Positions 22,598 through 31,282 are shown, numbered from the stretch's first letter. The stretch is 64,000 bases of DNA from DATHTS01 sp965219305 (GCA_965219305.1 OZ244725.1:1240001-1304000); one strand, 5' to 3'. The notes: generated by a model from the letters alone, not told the origin. Made by a program: numbers and translations.

Positions 22598-24883
22598 ATG
22601 AATTATAAACGTCTGACAGTAGTTTTGTTTGGTTTATTGATTTTTTCTCAAATTCTTTTTGCTCAAATTGCGGACTTTCGCGGTAAAGTTTTTGATTCTG
22701 AAAACTTTGCCGTTGCCGGTGCAAAAATTAAAATCATTTCAAATTCCGGTGAAATATTTCTCTGTGAATCGGATGAAAACGGCGAATTCGTGTGTGCTGT
22801 CAATTCGGAAGGAACTTATCGGCTCGAAATCCGCGCCGATGGTTTCTCTATCTTACGACAAAACATTCAAAAAGTGCAAAATATTTTTAACAACAATGTT
22901 TTTATTTTAATTCCGCAGACATTACGCGAAGAAGTCGTCGTTTCCGCAAACCGCGTCGAAACCAGAATCGGCGAAACTCCGGCGAGCGTCGTAACGCTGT
23001 CGAAAAATGAAATAGAAACATCAGCCGCGCCGACGGTTGACGACGTTTTGCGCCAAGTTCCGGGTTTTACGCTGTTTCGCCGTTCTGGAAGCAGAAATGC
23101 AAATCCGACGACGCAGGGCGTTTCTCTACGCGGAACGGGCGCGAGCGGCGCGGGACGTTCGGCGGTTTTATTCGACGAAGTTCCGCTCAACGATCCGTTC
23201 GGCGGTTGGGTTCAATGGAACAGAATCGCGCCGATCGAAGTCGAACGAATCGAAGTCGTGCGCGGCGCGGGCGCAAATCTTTACGGCAATTCTTTAAGCG
23301 GCGCGATAAATATTTTCCCGCGAACGGTGAACGAGGATTTTGTATTTTCCGGCGAAACTTACGGCGGAACTCAGGAAACTTTTTCCGCTTCGGCGTTTAC
23401 GGGTTTTAGAAAAAAAGATTGGTCGGCGGATTTTACGGCGGCTGGTTTTCAAACTTTGGGTTATAAACTTATCGAAAAAGAAAATCGCGGTTCGTTCGAT
23501 GATTTTGCGGGAACGCGAAACACGAATTTTTCCGTTCGCGTCGGAAAAAATTTCGGCGATTCGGCAGATGTTTTTTTCAGAACTTCGTATTTCGGCGAAG
23601 CGAGAAACAATGGAACGATAATTCAGAAAAATGCGACACAAATTCGCCAATTCGTTTTCGGCGGCAACGCGGTTAAGACAAATTTCAAATCTCAGATTTC
23701 AGATTTCAGATTCAACTGGCGTTTATTTGGCGGAACGCAAAATTACGATCAGACGTTTTCATCGCTTTCCGACGACCGCAACAGCGAAAATCTAGTTCGT
23801 GTCCAAAGAGTTCCGGCGCAAAACTTCGGTTTCAGCGGCATTTTATCTGGCGTTTTGTTTGATAATCAGACAATCGTTTTCGGAGTTGACGCGCAGGAAG
23901 TTCGCGGTTCGAGCGAGGAAATCGGATTTTTTAATAATCGCCAAACTTCAATGTCCGGCGCGGGCGGACGCGAAAGAAATTTCGGATCATTTTTGCAAGA
24001 TTACGCCAAAATCGGAAATAAAATAATTCTCGCCGGAAGCATCAGATTTGATTATTGGAAAAACTTTCGCGCCTTAAACGCCGTTCGCACGCTTTCAAAT
24101 GATCTGACGAATGTTACCGGATTTCCAGATCGAACTGAAAGCTCCTTTAGTCCGCAAGTTTCGATTCTTTATCAATTAAATAATGAAATCTCGCTTCACG
24201 CGGTTTATTCAAAAAGTTTTCGTGCGCCGACGCTAAACGAACTTTATCGAGGTTTTCGCGTCGGCGATGTCGTGACGAATCCGAATGAAAATCTGCGGGC
24301 TGAAAAAGCCGATAATTTCGAGACGGGCGCGGGTTTTGCGAAAAACAACTTATATCTGCGCGGGAATTTTTTCTACACGCAAATAAAAAATCCGGTGGCG
24401 AATGTTACGATCAATACAACGCCGAATTTAATCACGCGCCAGCGTCAGAATATCGGCAAAACCCGCGCCGCCGGAGTCGAGATCGAATTAGAACAACGTT
24501 TTCAACGGTTTGGTTTTTCGGTCGGTTATCTTTTCGCAGATTCGCGTGTTACGCAATTTCCGGCAAATCCGGTTTTGGAAAATTTGCGTGTTCCGCAAGT
24601 CGCGCGTCAGCAGTTTACTTTTCAAGCTAACTATACGCGCAAGAGTTGGAATCTTGCGGTGCAGGGACGCGCAAACGGGAAACAATTCGACGACGATTTG
24701 AATTTATTCAGGCTTGAACCGTTTTTTCAGCTTGACGGATATGTTTCGCGGAAGTTCGGTGAAAAATTCAGGATTTTTGCAGCAGTTGAAAATATGTTCA
24801 ATTCGCGTTATTCAATCGGCAAAACGCCGCTCAGAACAATCAGTGCGCCTGTAAGTTTACGAATCGGTGCGCGTTGGAATTAA
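22598..24883 (+). CDS. TonB-dependent receptor with carboxypeptidase-regulatory N-terminus
   Basis: Started at the ATG that gives a signal peptide (MNYKRLTVVLFGLLIFSQILFAQ), the protein has 761 residues. A CarboxypepD_reg-like domain (about 25-105: DFRGKVFDSENFAVAGAKIKI) precedes a plug domain (about 115-235, with ETPASVVTLSKNEIETSA, DDVLRQVPGF, RGTGASGAGRSAVLF, NLYGNSLSGAINIF). A barrel of about 22 strands with RAPTLNELYRG follows. This is BtuB/siderophore-receptor-like, so metal-chelate or cobalamin uptake is plausible; the ligand is unknown. An ATG 43 codons upstream overlaps wecB and is rejected. A heptamer TTTCAGA tract at 23695-23714 lies in the barrel. Confidence 0.85.
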   Translation: MNYKRLTVVLFGLLIFSQILFAQIADFRGKVFDSENFAVAGAKIKIISNSGEIFLCESDENGEFVCAVNSEGTYRLEIRADGFSILRQNIQKVQNIFNNNVFILIPQTLREEVVVSANRVETRIGETPASVVTLSKNEIETSAAPTVDDVLRQVPGFTLFRRSGSRNANPTTQGVSLRGTGASGAGRSAVLFDEVPLNDPFGGWVQWNRIAPIEVERIEVVRGAGANLYGNSLSGAINIFPRTVNEDFVFSGETYGGTQETFSASAFTGFRKKDWSADFTAAGFQTLGYKLIEKENRGSFDDFAGTRNTNFSVRVGKNFGDSADVFFRTSYFGEARNNGTIIQKNATQIRQFVFGGNAVKTNFKSQISDFRFNWRLFGGTQNYDQTFSSLSDDRNSENLVRVQRVPAQNFGFSGILSGVLFDNQTIVFGVDAQEVRGSSEEIGFFNNRQTSMSGAGGRERNFGSFLQDYAKIGNKIILAGSIRFDYWKNFRALNAVRTLSNDLTNVTGFPDRTESSFSPQVSILYQLNNEISLHAVYSKSFRAPTLNELYRGFRVGDVVTNPNENLRAEKADNFETGAGFAKNNLYLRGNFFYTQIKNPVANVTINTTPNLITRQRQNIGKTRAAGVEIELEQRFQRFGFSVGYLFADSRVTQFPANPVLENLRVPQVARQQFTFQANYTRKSWNLAVQGRANGKQFDDDLNLFRLEPFFQLDGYVSRKFGEKFRIFAAVENMFNSRYSIGKTPLRTISAPVSLRIGARWN

Positions 24884-24896
24884 CCGCCCGGTAATT

Positions 24897-25316
24897 CATT
24901 TTTACAGTTTCATCAACGATTTTACCGCTTGCTGAAATGATTTTAACAATCGTCTAACCGATTTTTTTCCTTGTTGAAGTGATTTTACAGTTCGTTAGAA
25001 TGATTTTACACACTGCTGAAATCATTTTTCAGAGTGTTGCGATGATTTTTCAGAGTGTTGCGATGATTTTTCAATGCGCTGAAATGACTTTTCAGAGTGT
25101 TGCGATGATTTTTCAATGCGCTGAAATGACTTTTCAGAGTGTTGCGATGATTTTTCAATGCGCTGAAACGAGTTTTCAGAGTGTTGCGATGATTTTTCAA
25201 TGCGCTGAAACGAGTTTTCAGAGTGTTGCGATGATTTTTTAATGTGCTGAAATCATCTCAGAAACCGTTGAAATCATTTTTGCAAACGTTAAAATCGTTT
25301 TGTAAGCCGGTATTTT
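24897..25316. repeat. 20-unit array of exact 21-bp repeats
   Basis: Twenty units of exactly 21 bp run from 24897 to 25316 without one indel. Most start GATTTTT or CATTTTT and end in GCTGAAAT, GTTGCGAT or a relative. Units at 25044-25232 alternate two forms (CAGAGTGTTGCGAT and CAATGCGCTGAAAT). Each unit carries a T-tract at the same place, so T-tracts recur every two helical turns. The array starts 13 bases after the TonB receptor stop and contains no gene. Apparent open frames on both strands are a by-product of the multiple-of-three period. Confidence 0.95.
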
Positions 25317-25403
25317 GAGAACAAACGCGCGTTTTTCGAGTTTGTAGGGTGAAAAAATCTTGTGCAAAACTGGTGGTTTCTATAAAGAAGATTGTTCAAA
25401 AAT

Positions 25404-25472
25404 AAAAGCCGGCGCGAAATAAAGTCGTGGTTTCAAGTAAATAACTGCTTCCTTATTTCGTGCGGACTTTTT
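25404..25472. terminator. Terminator-like inverted repeat ahead of fdxA stop
   Basis: Arms of about 18 bases (25404-25422, AAAAGCCGGCGCGAAATAA; 25453-25472, TTATTTCGTGCGGACTTTTT) pair with two mismatches and are flanked by A- and T-runs. The loop is about 30 bases, so it may be less efficient than a short hairpin. It lies between two converging genes. Confidence 0.5.
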
Positions 25473-25487
25473 GTTTATTAAATTATT

Positions 25488-25787
25488 TTAAGATTCCGGC
25501 GGTCCCGAACAGCCTTCGCCGTAGAGCGCGGGAATTTTTGTGCTGATGATCGGAAAATTTTCGGCTTCGGCGTTTTTCTCGATCCAATCCATATATTCTT
25601 CCGGCACGCTCATATCGGAAAATATCGCTTCGACGGGACATTCGGGAATGCACGCATCGCAATCAATGCAAACATCCGGATTAATTAAAAGTCTGTCGGG
25701 CGTTTCGTGAAATGCTTCGACCGGGCAAACCGCCGCGCAGTCGGTATATTTGCAGTCAATACAGGGTTCGGTAACGATATATGTCAT
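25488..25787 (-). CDS. fdxA: 7Fe-type ferredoxin
   Basis: The 99-residue protein matches FdxA: VTEPCIDCKYTDCAAVCPVEAF (3Fe-4S region, about 5-26) and CIDCDACIPECPVEAIF (4Fe-4S cluster, about 40-56). A C-terminal MDWIEKNAE...FPIISTK follows. It is a low-potential electron carrier. The promoter is divergent from glpX, with -35 boxes meeting over a short dyad. The ribosome binding site TTAGGAG is at about 25803-25809. The partner enzymes are not in the window. Confidence 0.9.
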   Translation of the reverse strand: MTYIVTEPCIDCKYTDCAAVCPVEAFHETPDRLLINPDVCIDCDACIPECPVEAIFSDMSVPEEYMDWIEKNAEAENFPIISTKIPALYGEGCSGPPES

Positions 25788-25812
25788 TATGTTTTCTCAG
25801 TTTTCTCCTAAT

Positions 25813-25863
25813 ATAATAAAAAGTTAAGCATAACTTGTCATTTTGACATAGACAAATGATAAA
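25813..25863. promoter_or_regulatory. Divergent fdxA/glpX promoters overlapping a TGTCA-TTT-TGACA dyad
   Basis: For fdxA (minus strand) ATGACA at 25841-25836 and TATTAT at 25818-25813 are 17 bp apart. For glpX (plus strand) TTGTCA at 25835-25840 and GATAAA at 25858-25863 are also 17 bp apart. The two -35 boxes lie on top of each other, over the perfect dyad TGTCA/TGACA (25836-25840 and 25844-25848). Such an operator could control both genes at once. The binding protein is unknown. Confidence 0.5.
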
Positions 25864-25901
25864 ATGCCAAAAATTACTAAAATATAAAGTAACAAAATCT
25901 T

Positions 25902-26945
25902 ATGGAAAACTTAAAAGCGGAACGGGAATTAGCACTCGATTTTTTGCGCGTGTGCGAAGCGGCGGCAATCGAATCGGCGCGGACGATGGGACAAGGCGAC
26001 CGGAAACATTCGGATCACGTCGCGGTCGAAGCGATGCGGCAAGTGATGGACACCGTGCCGATGCGCGGCAGAATCGTGATCGGCGAGGGCGAACGCGACG
26101 AAGCACCGATGCTCTACATCGGCGAAGAACTCGGCGGACGCGATTATTCGGATGAATCACGGGCGGAATTTCCCGAAGTTGACATCGCCGTTGATCCGCT
26201 CGAAGGCACGAATCTTTGTGCATTGGGCGCAAATAATGCAATCGCGGTTTTAGCGGCGGCGGAACGCGGCGGTTTGTTAAATGCGCCGGACATTTATATG
26301 GATAAGATCGTCGTCGGTCCTTCGTGCAAAGGCGCGGTTGATATTGATGCGCCCGTCAAAGACAATCTGAAAAACATCGCCAGACGTTTGGGACGCGACA
26401 TTGAAGATTTAACGATTATGACGCTTGACCGTCCGCGTCACAGACAACTGGTTCAGGATGTAAGAGACGCAGGCGCGAGAATTCGTCTGATCTCGGACGG
26501 CGATCTTTCGGCTGGAATTTCAGCGGCGGTTGCCGGAACTAATATTCACGGTTTGATGGGCATCGGCGGCGCGCCCGAAGGCGTGATTACGGCGGCGGCG
26601 ATGAAATGTCTGAACGGCGAGATTCAGGCAAAACTCGTCTTCGATCCCGAAAGATTAAGCGTTGACAAATCAAAAGTTCCGCCGAAGGAAGTTGTGCTTG
26701 AACGTCTGCAATCAATGGGAATTAACGATGCCGATAAAATTTACGATACGAACGATCTCGCGCCCGGAAAGAAAATTATTTTTGCCGCAACAGGCGTTAC
26801 AGACGGTTCGCTTTTGCGCGGCGTAAGATTTTTCGGCGCGGGCAAACGAACTCATTCGCTCGTGATGACTTCCGAACCGAAAAGCATTAGATTCGTTGAC
26901 ACCGTTCACGTCGAAGGCGGTCCAGATGCGGTAATTAGATTTTAG
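25902..26945 (+). CDS. glpX: Class II fructose-1,6-bisphosphatase
   Basis: This 347-residue enzyme carries GlpX landmarks: RTMGQGDRKHSDHVAVEAMR (about 27-46), GEGERDEAPMLYIGEELG (about 60-77), DPLEGTNLCALGANNAIAVLA (about 106-126), and RHRQLVQDVRDAGARIRLISDGD (about 181-203). It hydrolyses fructose 1,6-bisphosphate in gluconeogenesis, with metal ligands in the DPLEG and GEGERDE motifs. The start ATG at 25902 has a poor ribosome binding site. A TAGATTT heptamer tract and a terminator hairpin follow the stop. Confidence 0.92.
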   Translation: MENLKAERELALDFLRVCEAAAIESARTMGQGDRKHSDHVAVEAMRQVMDTVPMRGRIVIGEGERDEAPMLYIGEELGGRDYSDESRAEFPEVDIAVDPLEGTNLCALGANNAIAVLAAAERGGLLNAPDIYMDKIVVGPSCKGAVDIDAPVKDNLKNIARRLGRDIEDLTIMTLDRPRHRQLVQDVRDAGARIRLISDGDLSAGISAAVAGTNIHGLMGIGGAPEGVITAAAMKCLNGEIQAKLVFDPERLSVDKSKVPPKEVVLERLQSMGINDADKIYDTNDLAPGKKIIFAATGVTDGSLLRGVRFFGAGKRTHSLVMTSEPKSIRFVDTVHVEGGPDAVIRF

Positions 26946-26970
26946 ATTTTAGATTTTGGATTTTGGATTG
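26941..26970. repeat. Heptamer repeat (TAGATTT/TGGATTT)
   Basis: Four copies in a row of a seven-base unit, TAGATTT or TGGATTT, overlap the end of glpX and the stop TAG. The same unit family recurs at 61152-61187. Confidence 0.75.
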
Positions 26971-27010
26971 GTTTTCAGATTTTGGATTCAAAAAATCTGA
27001 AAACCATTTT
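26969..27010 (+). terminator. Intrinsic terminator of glpX
   Basis: Stem arms TGGTTTTCAGATTTT (26969-26983) and AAAATCTGAAAACCA (about 26991-27005), with an AT-rich loop and a T-run after it. The hairpin is followed within ten bases by the GTG of the next gene. Confidence 0.6.
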
Positions 27011-27015
27011 CTATA

Positions 27016-27540
27016 GTGAAGGAACTTGCTGAAAATTATCAATCTCCTTTTATACCGACAGAAGTAAAAAAAACTGCGTGGATCGGTTGGAGTGTCGGCT
27101 TTGCGGTCGTTTTAATTTGGGTTACGCTGATTCTGCTCGCTCCGTTTGCGGAAATGTTTGAAATGACAAGCATTTCCCAACCGATCTATCATTTTTTCAG
27201 TTACCTCTGTCATCAAATGCCGTCGCGGACTTTTCATATCGAAAATCACGCTTTCGCCGTTTGTTCGCGTTGTTTCGGCGTTTATTCGGGTTTGCTTTTC
27301 GGATTTATCGGTTATCTTTTTTTACGTCCGATCACGGAAACCGAACCTTTACCGCGTTTCTGGCTTTTTCTGTCGCTCGTGCCGATCGCAATTGACTGGA
27401 CGCTCGGAGTTTTCGGAATCTGGGAAAACACATTTTTATCGCGCTACGTGACAGGAATGATTCTCGGAATCGCCTGTGCGGTTTTTATCGTTCCCGCGTT
27501 AGTCGAACTTTTCGGATTATTAAAAAAGAATAAAAAGTGA
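27016..27540 (+). CDS. DUF2085 membrane protein
   Basis: The 174-residue protein has four hydrophobic segments (about 22-43, 88-106, 116-131 and 144-165). The DUF2085 signature YHFFSYLCHQMPSRTF (about 58-73), then HAFAVCSRCFGVYSGLLFG (about 79-97), has conserved Cys and His residues that could bind metal. The function is not known. GTG at 27016 is chosen because the next in-frame start would remove the first helix. A terminator-like hairpin lies only a few bases upstream, so it may depend on read-through or its own promoter. Confidence 0.75.
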   Translation: MKELAENYQSPFIPTEVKKTAWIGWSVGFAVVLIWVTLILLAPFAEMFEMTSISQPIYHFFSYLCHQMPSRTFHIENHAFAVCSRCFGVYSGLLFGFIGYLFLRPITETEPLPRFWLFLSLVPIAIDWTLGVFGIWENTFLSRYVTGMILGIACAVFIVPALVELFGLLKKNKK

Positions 27541-27545
27541 ATTTT

Positions 27546-28328
27546 CTAAAGCGGTTTTCCGAGCAGACCGAACAATTCGTCCTGAAATTTACGGCTTAAA
27601 GAAAAATCCATCCCGTTTTCTAAAATCACATCGTATTGCCCGTTAAAAGTCTGGTGCAGTTCTTTAACGGATTCCAAATTTACGATAACGGAACGATGAA
27701 TTTGCACGAATTTTCGCGGATCGAGTTGTTCGAGCATCGCCGACAAAGTTTGGCGCACCATATAATTCGATTTGTCGAAATACAAATGAACGTATTTGTC
27801 GTCGGCTTTGATGCAGTCAATGTCGGAAGTTTTCAGAAAAATCACTTTCCCGTTCTGCTTGATGAGAAGTCTTTCCAAATAAGGCGTTTCGCGCTTTGAA
27901 GCGTCGAGCATTTCTTTGATTTGGTGCGAATTTTGATCTTGGCGTGTTTCATTTTTTGCCAGATTTTTCGCGTAATTCAAGGCTTTGACAAAGCGTTTTT
28001 GATCGAACGGTTTGAGCAGATAATCAATCGCGTGAAATTCAAACGCGCGAATCGCGTATTCTTCGTAAGCGGTCGTAAAAATAATTGTCGGAATTTGCTC
28101 TTTGCCGAGATTTCCGAGCATAGAAAAACCGTCCATTTCCGGCATTTGCACATCGAGAAAAACCAAATCAGGTTCGAGATTTTCGATCAATTCCAAAGCC
28201 TTTTTCCCGTTCGACGCTTCGCCGACGATCTCGAATTCCCGTTCATTTTCTAACAAAAGACGAATATAATCGCGCGCGAGCGGTTCGTCATCAACGATAA
28301 TTACTTTTAATTTATTTTCGCTCATCAA
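27546..28328 (-). CDS. LytTR-type response regulator
   Basis: The 260-residue protein has a receiver domain (about 8-125) with IVDDEPLARDY, phosphoacceptor Asp at 59 in VFLDVQMPEMDG, TTAYEEYAIRAFE and YLLKPF. A LytTR DNA-binding domain (about 150-255) contains YLERLLIKQNGKV, IKADDKYVHLYF, IHRSVIVNLESV and LSRKFQDEL. It should bind direct repeats upstream of its targets, which are unknown here. It overlaps the kinase gene by four bases (28325-28328), so the pair is translated together. Confidence 0.9.
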   Translation of the reverse strand: MMSENKLKVIIVDDEPLARDYIRLLLENEREFEIVGEASNGKKALELIENLEPDLVFLDVQMPEMDGFSMLGNLGKEQIPTIIFTTAYEEYAIRAFEFHAIDYLLKPFDQKRFVKALNYAKNLAKNETRQDQNSHQIKEMLDASKRETPYLERLLIKQNGKVIFLKTSDIDCIKADDKYVHLYFDKSNYMVRQTLSAMLEQLDPRKFVQIHRSVIVNLESVKELHQTFNGQYDVILENGMDFSLSRKFQDELFGLLGKPL

Positions 28329-29503
28329 TTTTCCAAAGCCTTCGAAATAAGATCATTTTCAAACGGAATTTTCAGTGTCGTAATATGTTCGCTTTTTTCC
28401 GCGTCGGCGCAAAACTCGCACGAGAAATTTTCGCCGTAAATTTGTTTCAAACGCTCGCGCACATTTTGCAGACCTTTTCCTTTTTTATTCGAATCTTTCA
28501 GAGCGTCAATTTTTCTGCCCGAAACGTGATCCGTAACTTTTATAATCAAATAATTTCCGCGTGTTTCGGCCTTTATATTTACGCGCCCGTTTTCCGCAAA
28601 CGGCGCGATTCCGTGTTTGACTGCATTTTCGACGATCGGCTGTAAGATCAAATGCGGAACTTCGGCTGACAACAATTTTTCGTCAACATTAAACTCGATT
28701 TCCAAACGATCACTAAAGCGAATTTGTTCGATTTCGAGATAATGCCGGACAAATTTCAGTTCTTCATCGAGCGTGACCATTTGCCTGTCCGAATTTTCCA
28801 AAGTCATCCGCAGAAATTCGCCGAGTCTGGCGATCATTTCATTCGCTTTGTGCGGATCGGCTAAATTCAAAGACGAGATCGAATGAAGCGTGTTAAAGAG
28901 AAAATGCGGCTGAAGCTGCATTTTCAAAGTTTGCAGCTGCGCTTTCGTGAGTTCGTTTTGAAGCTGTAAATTTTTCGCTTCTTCTTCACGATAATTGCGG
29001 AAAAATAAAATGGATTGAATCGTAATTACGATCAAAATGTAAATGATAAATCCGAATATGAAATTGCCTATCGAGATAAAATTTCGCATTTGAACCGAAT
29101 ATGTAAATTTATTTACATAAAATGCGTCATTCAAAATCCAGACGAAAGAATAATAAAGAAACGAGTGAATAAACGAAAGAAAAATTGCCAGAGGAAAATG
29201 AAATATAATGCTGAAAACGAGATTTCTGACCGTTTTAACGCCGATAATTTTTACCCCTGAATAAATAACCGTCGTCAAGATCGCCCAAGCATAAAAATAA
29301 GAAAAGCCGAACAAATAAACCGTTACGATATTTTTCGATTCTTCGCCTCTTTCCGAAGAAATGACGTAAGAAAACGTCGAAGCCAACAATCCGATCAAAG
29401 TCCAGACGAGAAAATTGCCGATTTGAAATTTACGGTTCGGCAAATTTCCTTTTATGTTTTTTATTTGTTCGAGATCAGGATTTTTTAACATTTTCCGGGT
29501 CAT
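28325..29503 (-). CDS. Sensor histidine kinase, LytS/YehU type
   Basis: The 392-residue protein has four transmembrane segments (about 29-50, 60-81, 97-118 and 141-168) with no large sensor domain. A short coiled coil and the His_kinase motif LQPHFLFNTLHSISSL follow, with the phosphoacceptor His at 200. The ATPase region shows ILQPIVENAVKHGI (N box) and KGKGLQNVRERL (G box), typical of Pfam His_kinase PF06580. It would phosphorylate the LytTR regulator encoded immediately downstream. The signal is unknown. Confidence 0.9.
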   Translation of the reverse strand: MTRKMLKNPDLEQIKNIKGNLPNRKFQIGNFLVWTLIGLLASTFSYVISSERGEESKNIVTVYLFGFSYFYAWAILTTVIYSGVKIIGVKTVRNLVFSIIFHFPLAIFLSFIHSFLYYSFVWILNDAFYVNKFTYSVQMRNFISIGNFIFGFIIYILIVITIQSILFFRNYREEEAKNLQLQNELTKAQLQTLKMQLQPHFLFNTLHSISSLNLADPHKANEMIARLGEFLRMTLENSDRQMVTLDEELKFVRHYLEIEQIRFSDRLEIEFNVDEKLLSAEVPHLILQPIVENAVKHGIAPFAENGRVNIKAETRGNYLIIKVTDHVSGRKIDALKDSNKKGKGLQNVRERLKQIYGENFSCEFCADAEKSEHITTLKIPFENDLISKALEN

Positions 29504-29672
29504 CCGAAAACAGGTATATCACATTTCCGTGGAATTTATGAAGATTTTTTTGCTGTTTAATTTAAAGCGAAACGCCGGATTTGCCGGATTTTTTCACTCA
29601 CGCTCTGTAATCCGCAATTGGCGAACGAATTTTAGTATTTCACGACAAAATTCTTTCTCAAAAATAATTTTC

Positions 29673-29720
29673 CCTGTAAATTGCAAAACGGACTTATTAA
29701 ATTTCAGAAATATTTACAGG
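29673..29720 (+). promoter_or_regulatory. Inverted repeat covering the ribosome binding site of the next gene
   Basis: CCTGTAAAT (29673-29681) and ATTTACAGG (29712-29720) are perfect complements with a 30-base loop. The right arm overlaps the AGGAG ribosome binding site of the gene that starts with TTG at 29731, so it could hide that site. A nine-bp stem with a long loop is only moderately stable. Confidence 0.4.
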
Positions 29721-29730
29721 AGAACAAAAC

Positions 29731-31266
29731 TTGAAAAAAACAATTACGACTTTTGCAATCATAATTTATATCGCGTCACTTTGTTTCGGAATGAAAAACG
29801 AATCAAAAGACGAAGCTAAAATATTAACGAAAAAAGGTTTGGAAGCGTTAGGCGGCGAAGAAAAACTGCGTTCGATTGCCGCTTTGGAATTTGAAGGAAT
29901 TGGGCATACTTACGCCGTCGAACAATCGGAACGACCCGAAGGACCTTTTATTGTCATCTACAACCAGATAAAAGAAACGCGCGATTTGAAAAACAATTAT
30001 TTGAGCCGCACGACGGAAATGAAACAGGGACAATCTCCCGAATGGTCGGGTTTAACGATGATCGTCAACGGCGATTTCGCCGCTTACAAACGCGGTGAAC
30101 AAACTTTTCCCGGCAGAGCGAACGATGCCGAAGACGCGCGTATGAAATTGGCTCTCGCGCCGGAAAGGATATTTTTAACCGCTCTTGAATCTTCGGATTT
30201 AAGACTCGAAAAACCGGCGGTTATTCAAAAAGTAAAACACAACGTCATAAAATTTACGTGGAAAAATATTCCGGTAACGGTTTACTTGAACGCCGACACG
30301 AATTTGCCGACTCTGGTCGAAACTTTGAGCGCGTCGCCGTTCGAACATTTCTGGTCGGTTTGGGGAGATTTTACGACGCGAACATTTTATTCTTACTGGA
30401 CGCTCGAACAAGGCGGAATTCATTATCCGCATCAATCGGACGTTTTCCGAAACGAATATCCGCTCGAAAGTTTTACGATCACGGATTTGAAATTTAACGA
30501 AACGCCGGACGCGAAAACTTTTGAAATCCCGGAAGAAACGAAAAAAATGTCCGCTTCGATCAAAGCGACGAAAATTGACGATCTGCCGCTCGGAATTCCG
30601 AATCGCCCGTCGTCGGAAGTCGCGCCCGGAATCATCGAAATTCCCGGCAGATGGGACATCGCGTTCGTCAAACAGACGGACGGAATCGTAATTATCGAAG
30701 CACCGATTTCTTCCGGTTATTCGGCAAAAGCCATCGAAGAAGCGAAAAAGCGTTTTCCCAGCGAAAAAATTAAAGCCGTCATCACGACTTCAGACGCTTT
30801 CCCGCATCTCGGCGGAATCCGCGAATACGCCGCGCAGGAAATTCCGATCTACGCGCTCGATCTGAACCGTTCGATCTTGGAAAAAGTGATAAAATCGCCG
30901 CATAAATTTTATCCCGATAATTTACAGCGAAATTATAAAAACCCGAAATTTAACTTCGTTTCGGAAAAAACCGTCATTGGCAAAGGCGACGATCGTCTGG
31001 AAATTTTCCCGATTCGCTCCGAGTCGGGCGAACGAATGATGATGATCTATTTTCCCGCTCACAAACTGCTTTATTCGAGCGATCTGATAAACAAATCGCG
31101 TGACGGCGGATTTTTTATGCCGCAATATTTGTCGGAAATCGTTGATGCCGTCAAACGCGAAAATCTTGCGGTAGATAATATTTTCGGAATGCACATCAGC
31201 AAAACGGCTTGGTCGGAAATTGTTGATGCCGTCAATAAACAAACGGCGGAAACTTCGGGAAAATAG
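29731..31266 (+). CDS. Secreted metallo-beta-lactamase-fold protein with degenerate metal site
   Basis: This 511-residue protein starts with TTG at 29731, using a good ribosome binding site (AGGAG) 10 bases upstream, and opens with a signal-like segment (KKTITTFAIIIYIASLCFG). The first 280 residues resemble lipoprotein-sorting-type proteins (KKGLEALGGEEKLRSI...). The C-terminal half (about 300-500) follows the MBL-fold pattern, but the HxHxDH motif is replaced by TTSDAFPHLGG. That leaves Asp and one His. A second motif, MIYFPAHKLLYSSDLI, is like the MBL 'phased D' strand. Zinc hydrolase activity is therefore doubtful. No substrate can be proposed. Confidence 0.65.
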   Translation: MKKTITTFAIIIYIASLCFGMKNESKDEAKILTKKGLEALGGEEKLRSIAALEFEGIGHTYAVEQSERPEGPFIVIYNQIKETRDLKNNYLSRTTEMKQGQSPEWSGLTMIVNGDFAAYKRGEQTFPGRANDAEDARMKLALAPERIFLTALESSDLRLEKPAVIQKVKHNVIKFTWKNIPVTVYLNADTNLPTLVETLSASPFEHFWSVWGDFTTRTFYSYWTLEQGGIHYPHQSDVFRNEYPLESFTITDLKFNETPDAKTFEIPEETKKMSASIKATKIDDLPLGIPNRPSSEVAPGIIEIPGRWDIAFVKQTDGIVIIEAPISSGYSAKAIEEAKKRFPSEKIKAVITTSDAFPHLGGIREYAAQEIPIYALDLNRSILEKVIKSPHKFYPDNLQRNYKNPKFNFVSEKTVIGKGDDRLEIFPIRSESGERMMMIYFPAHKLLYSSDLINKSRDGGFFMPQYLSEIVDAVKRENLAVDNIFGMHISKTAWSEIVDAVNKQTAETSGK

Positions 31267-31282
31267 TTTTCTTTTACATTAA

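Noticed and set aside
24979..25242. Open frames on both strands in the 21-bp array
   Set aside because: The repeat period is a multiple of three, so frames without stops appear on both strands. They are artefacts of the array.
24897..25316. CRISPR array
   Set aside because: Units abut directly with no spacers between and no cas genes nearby.
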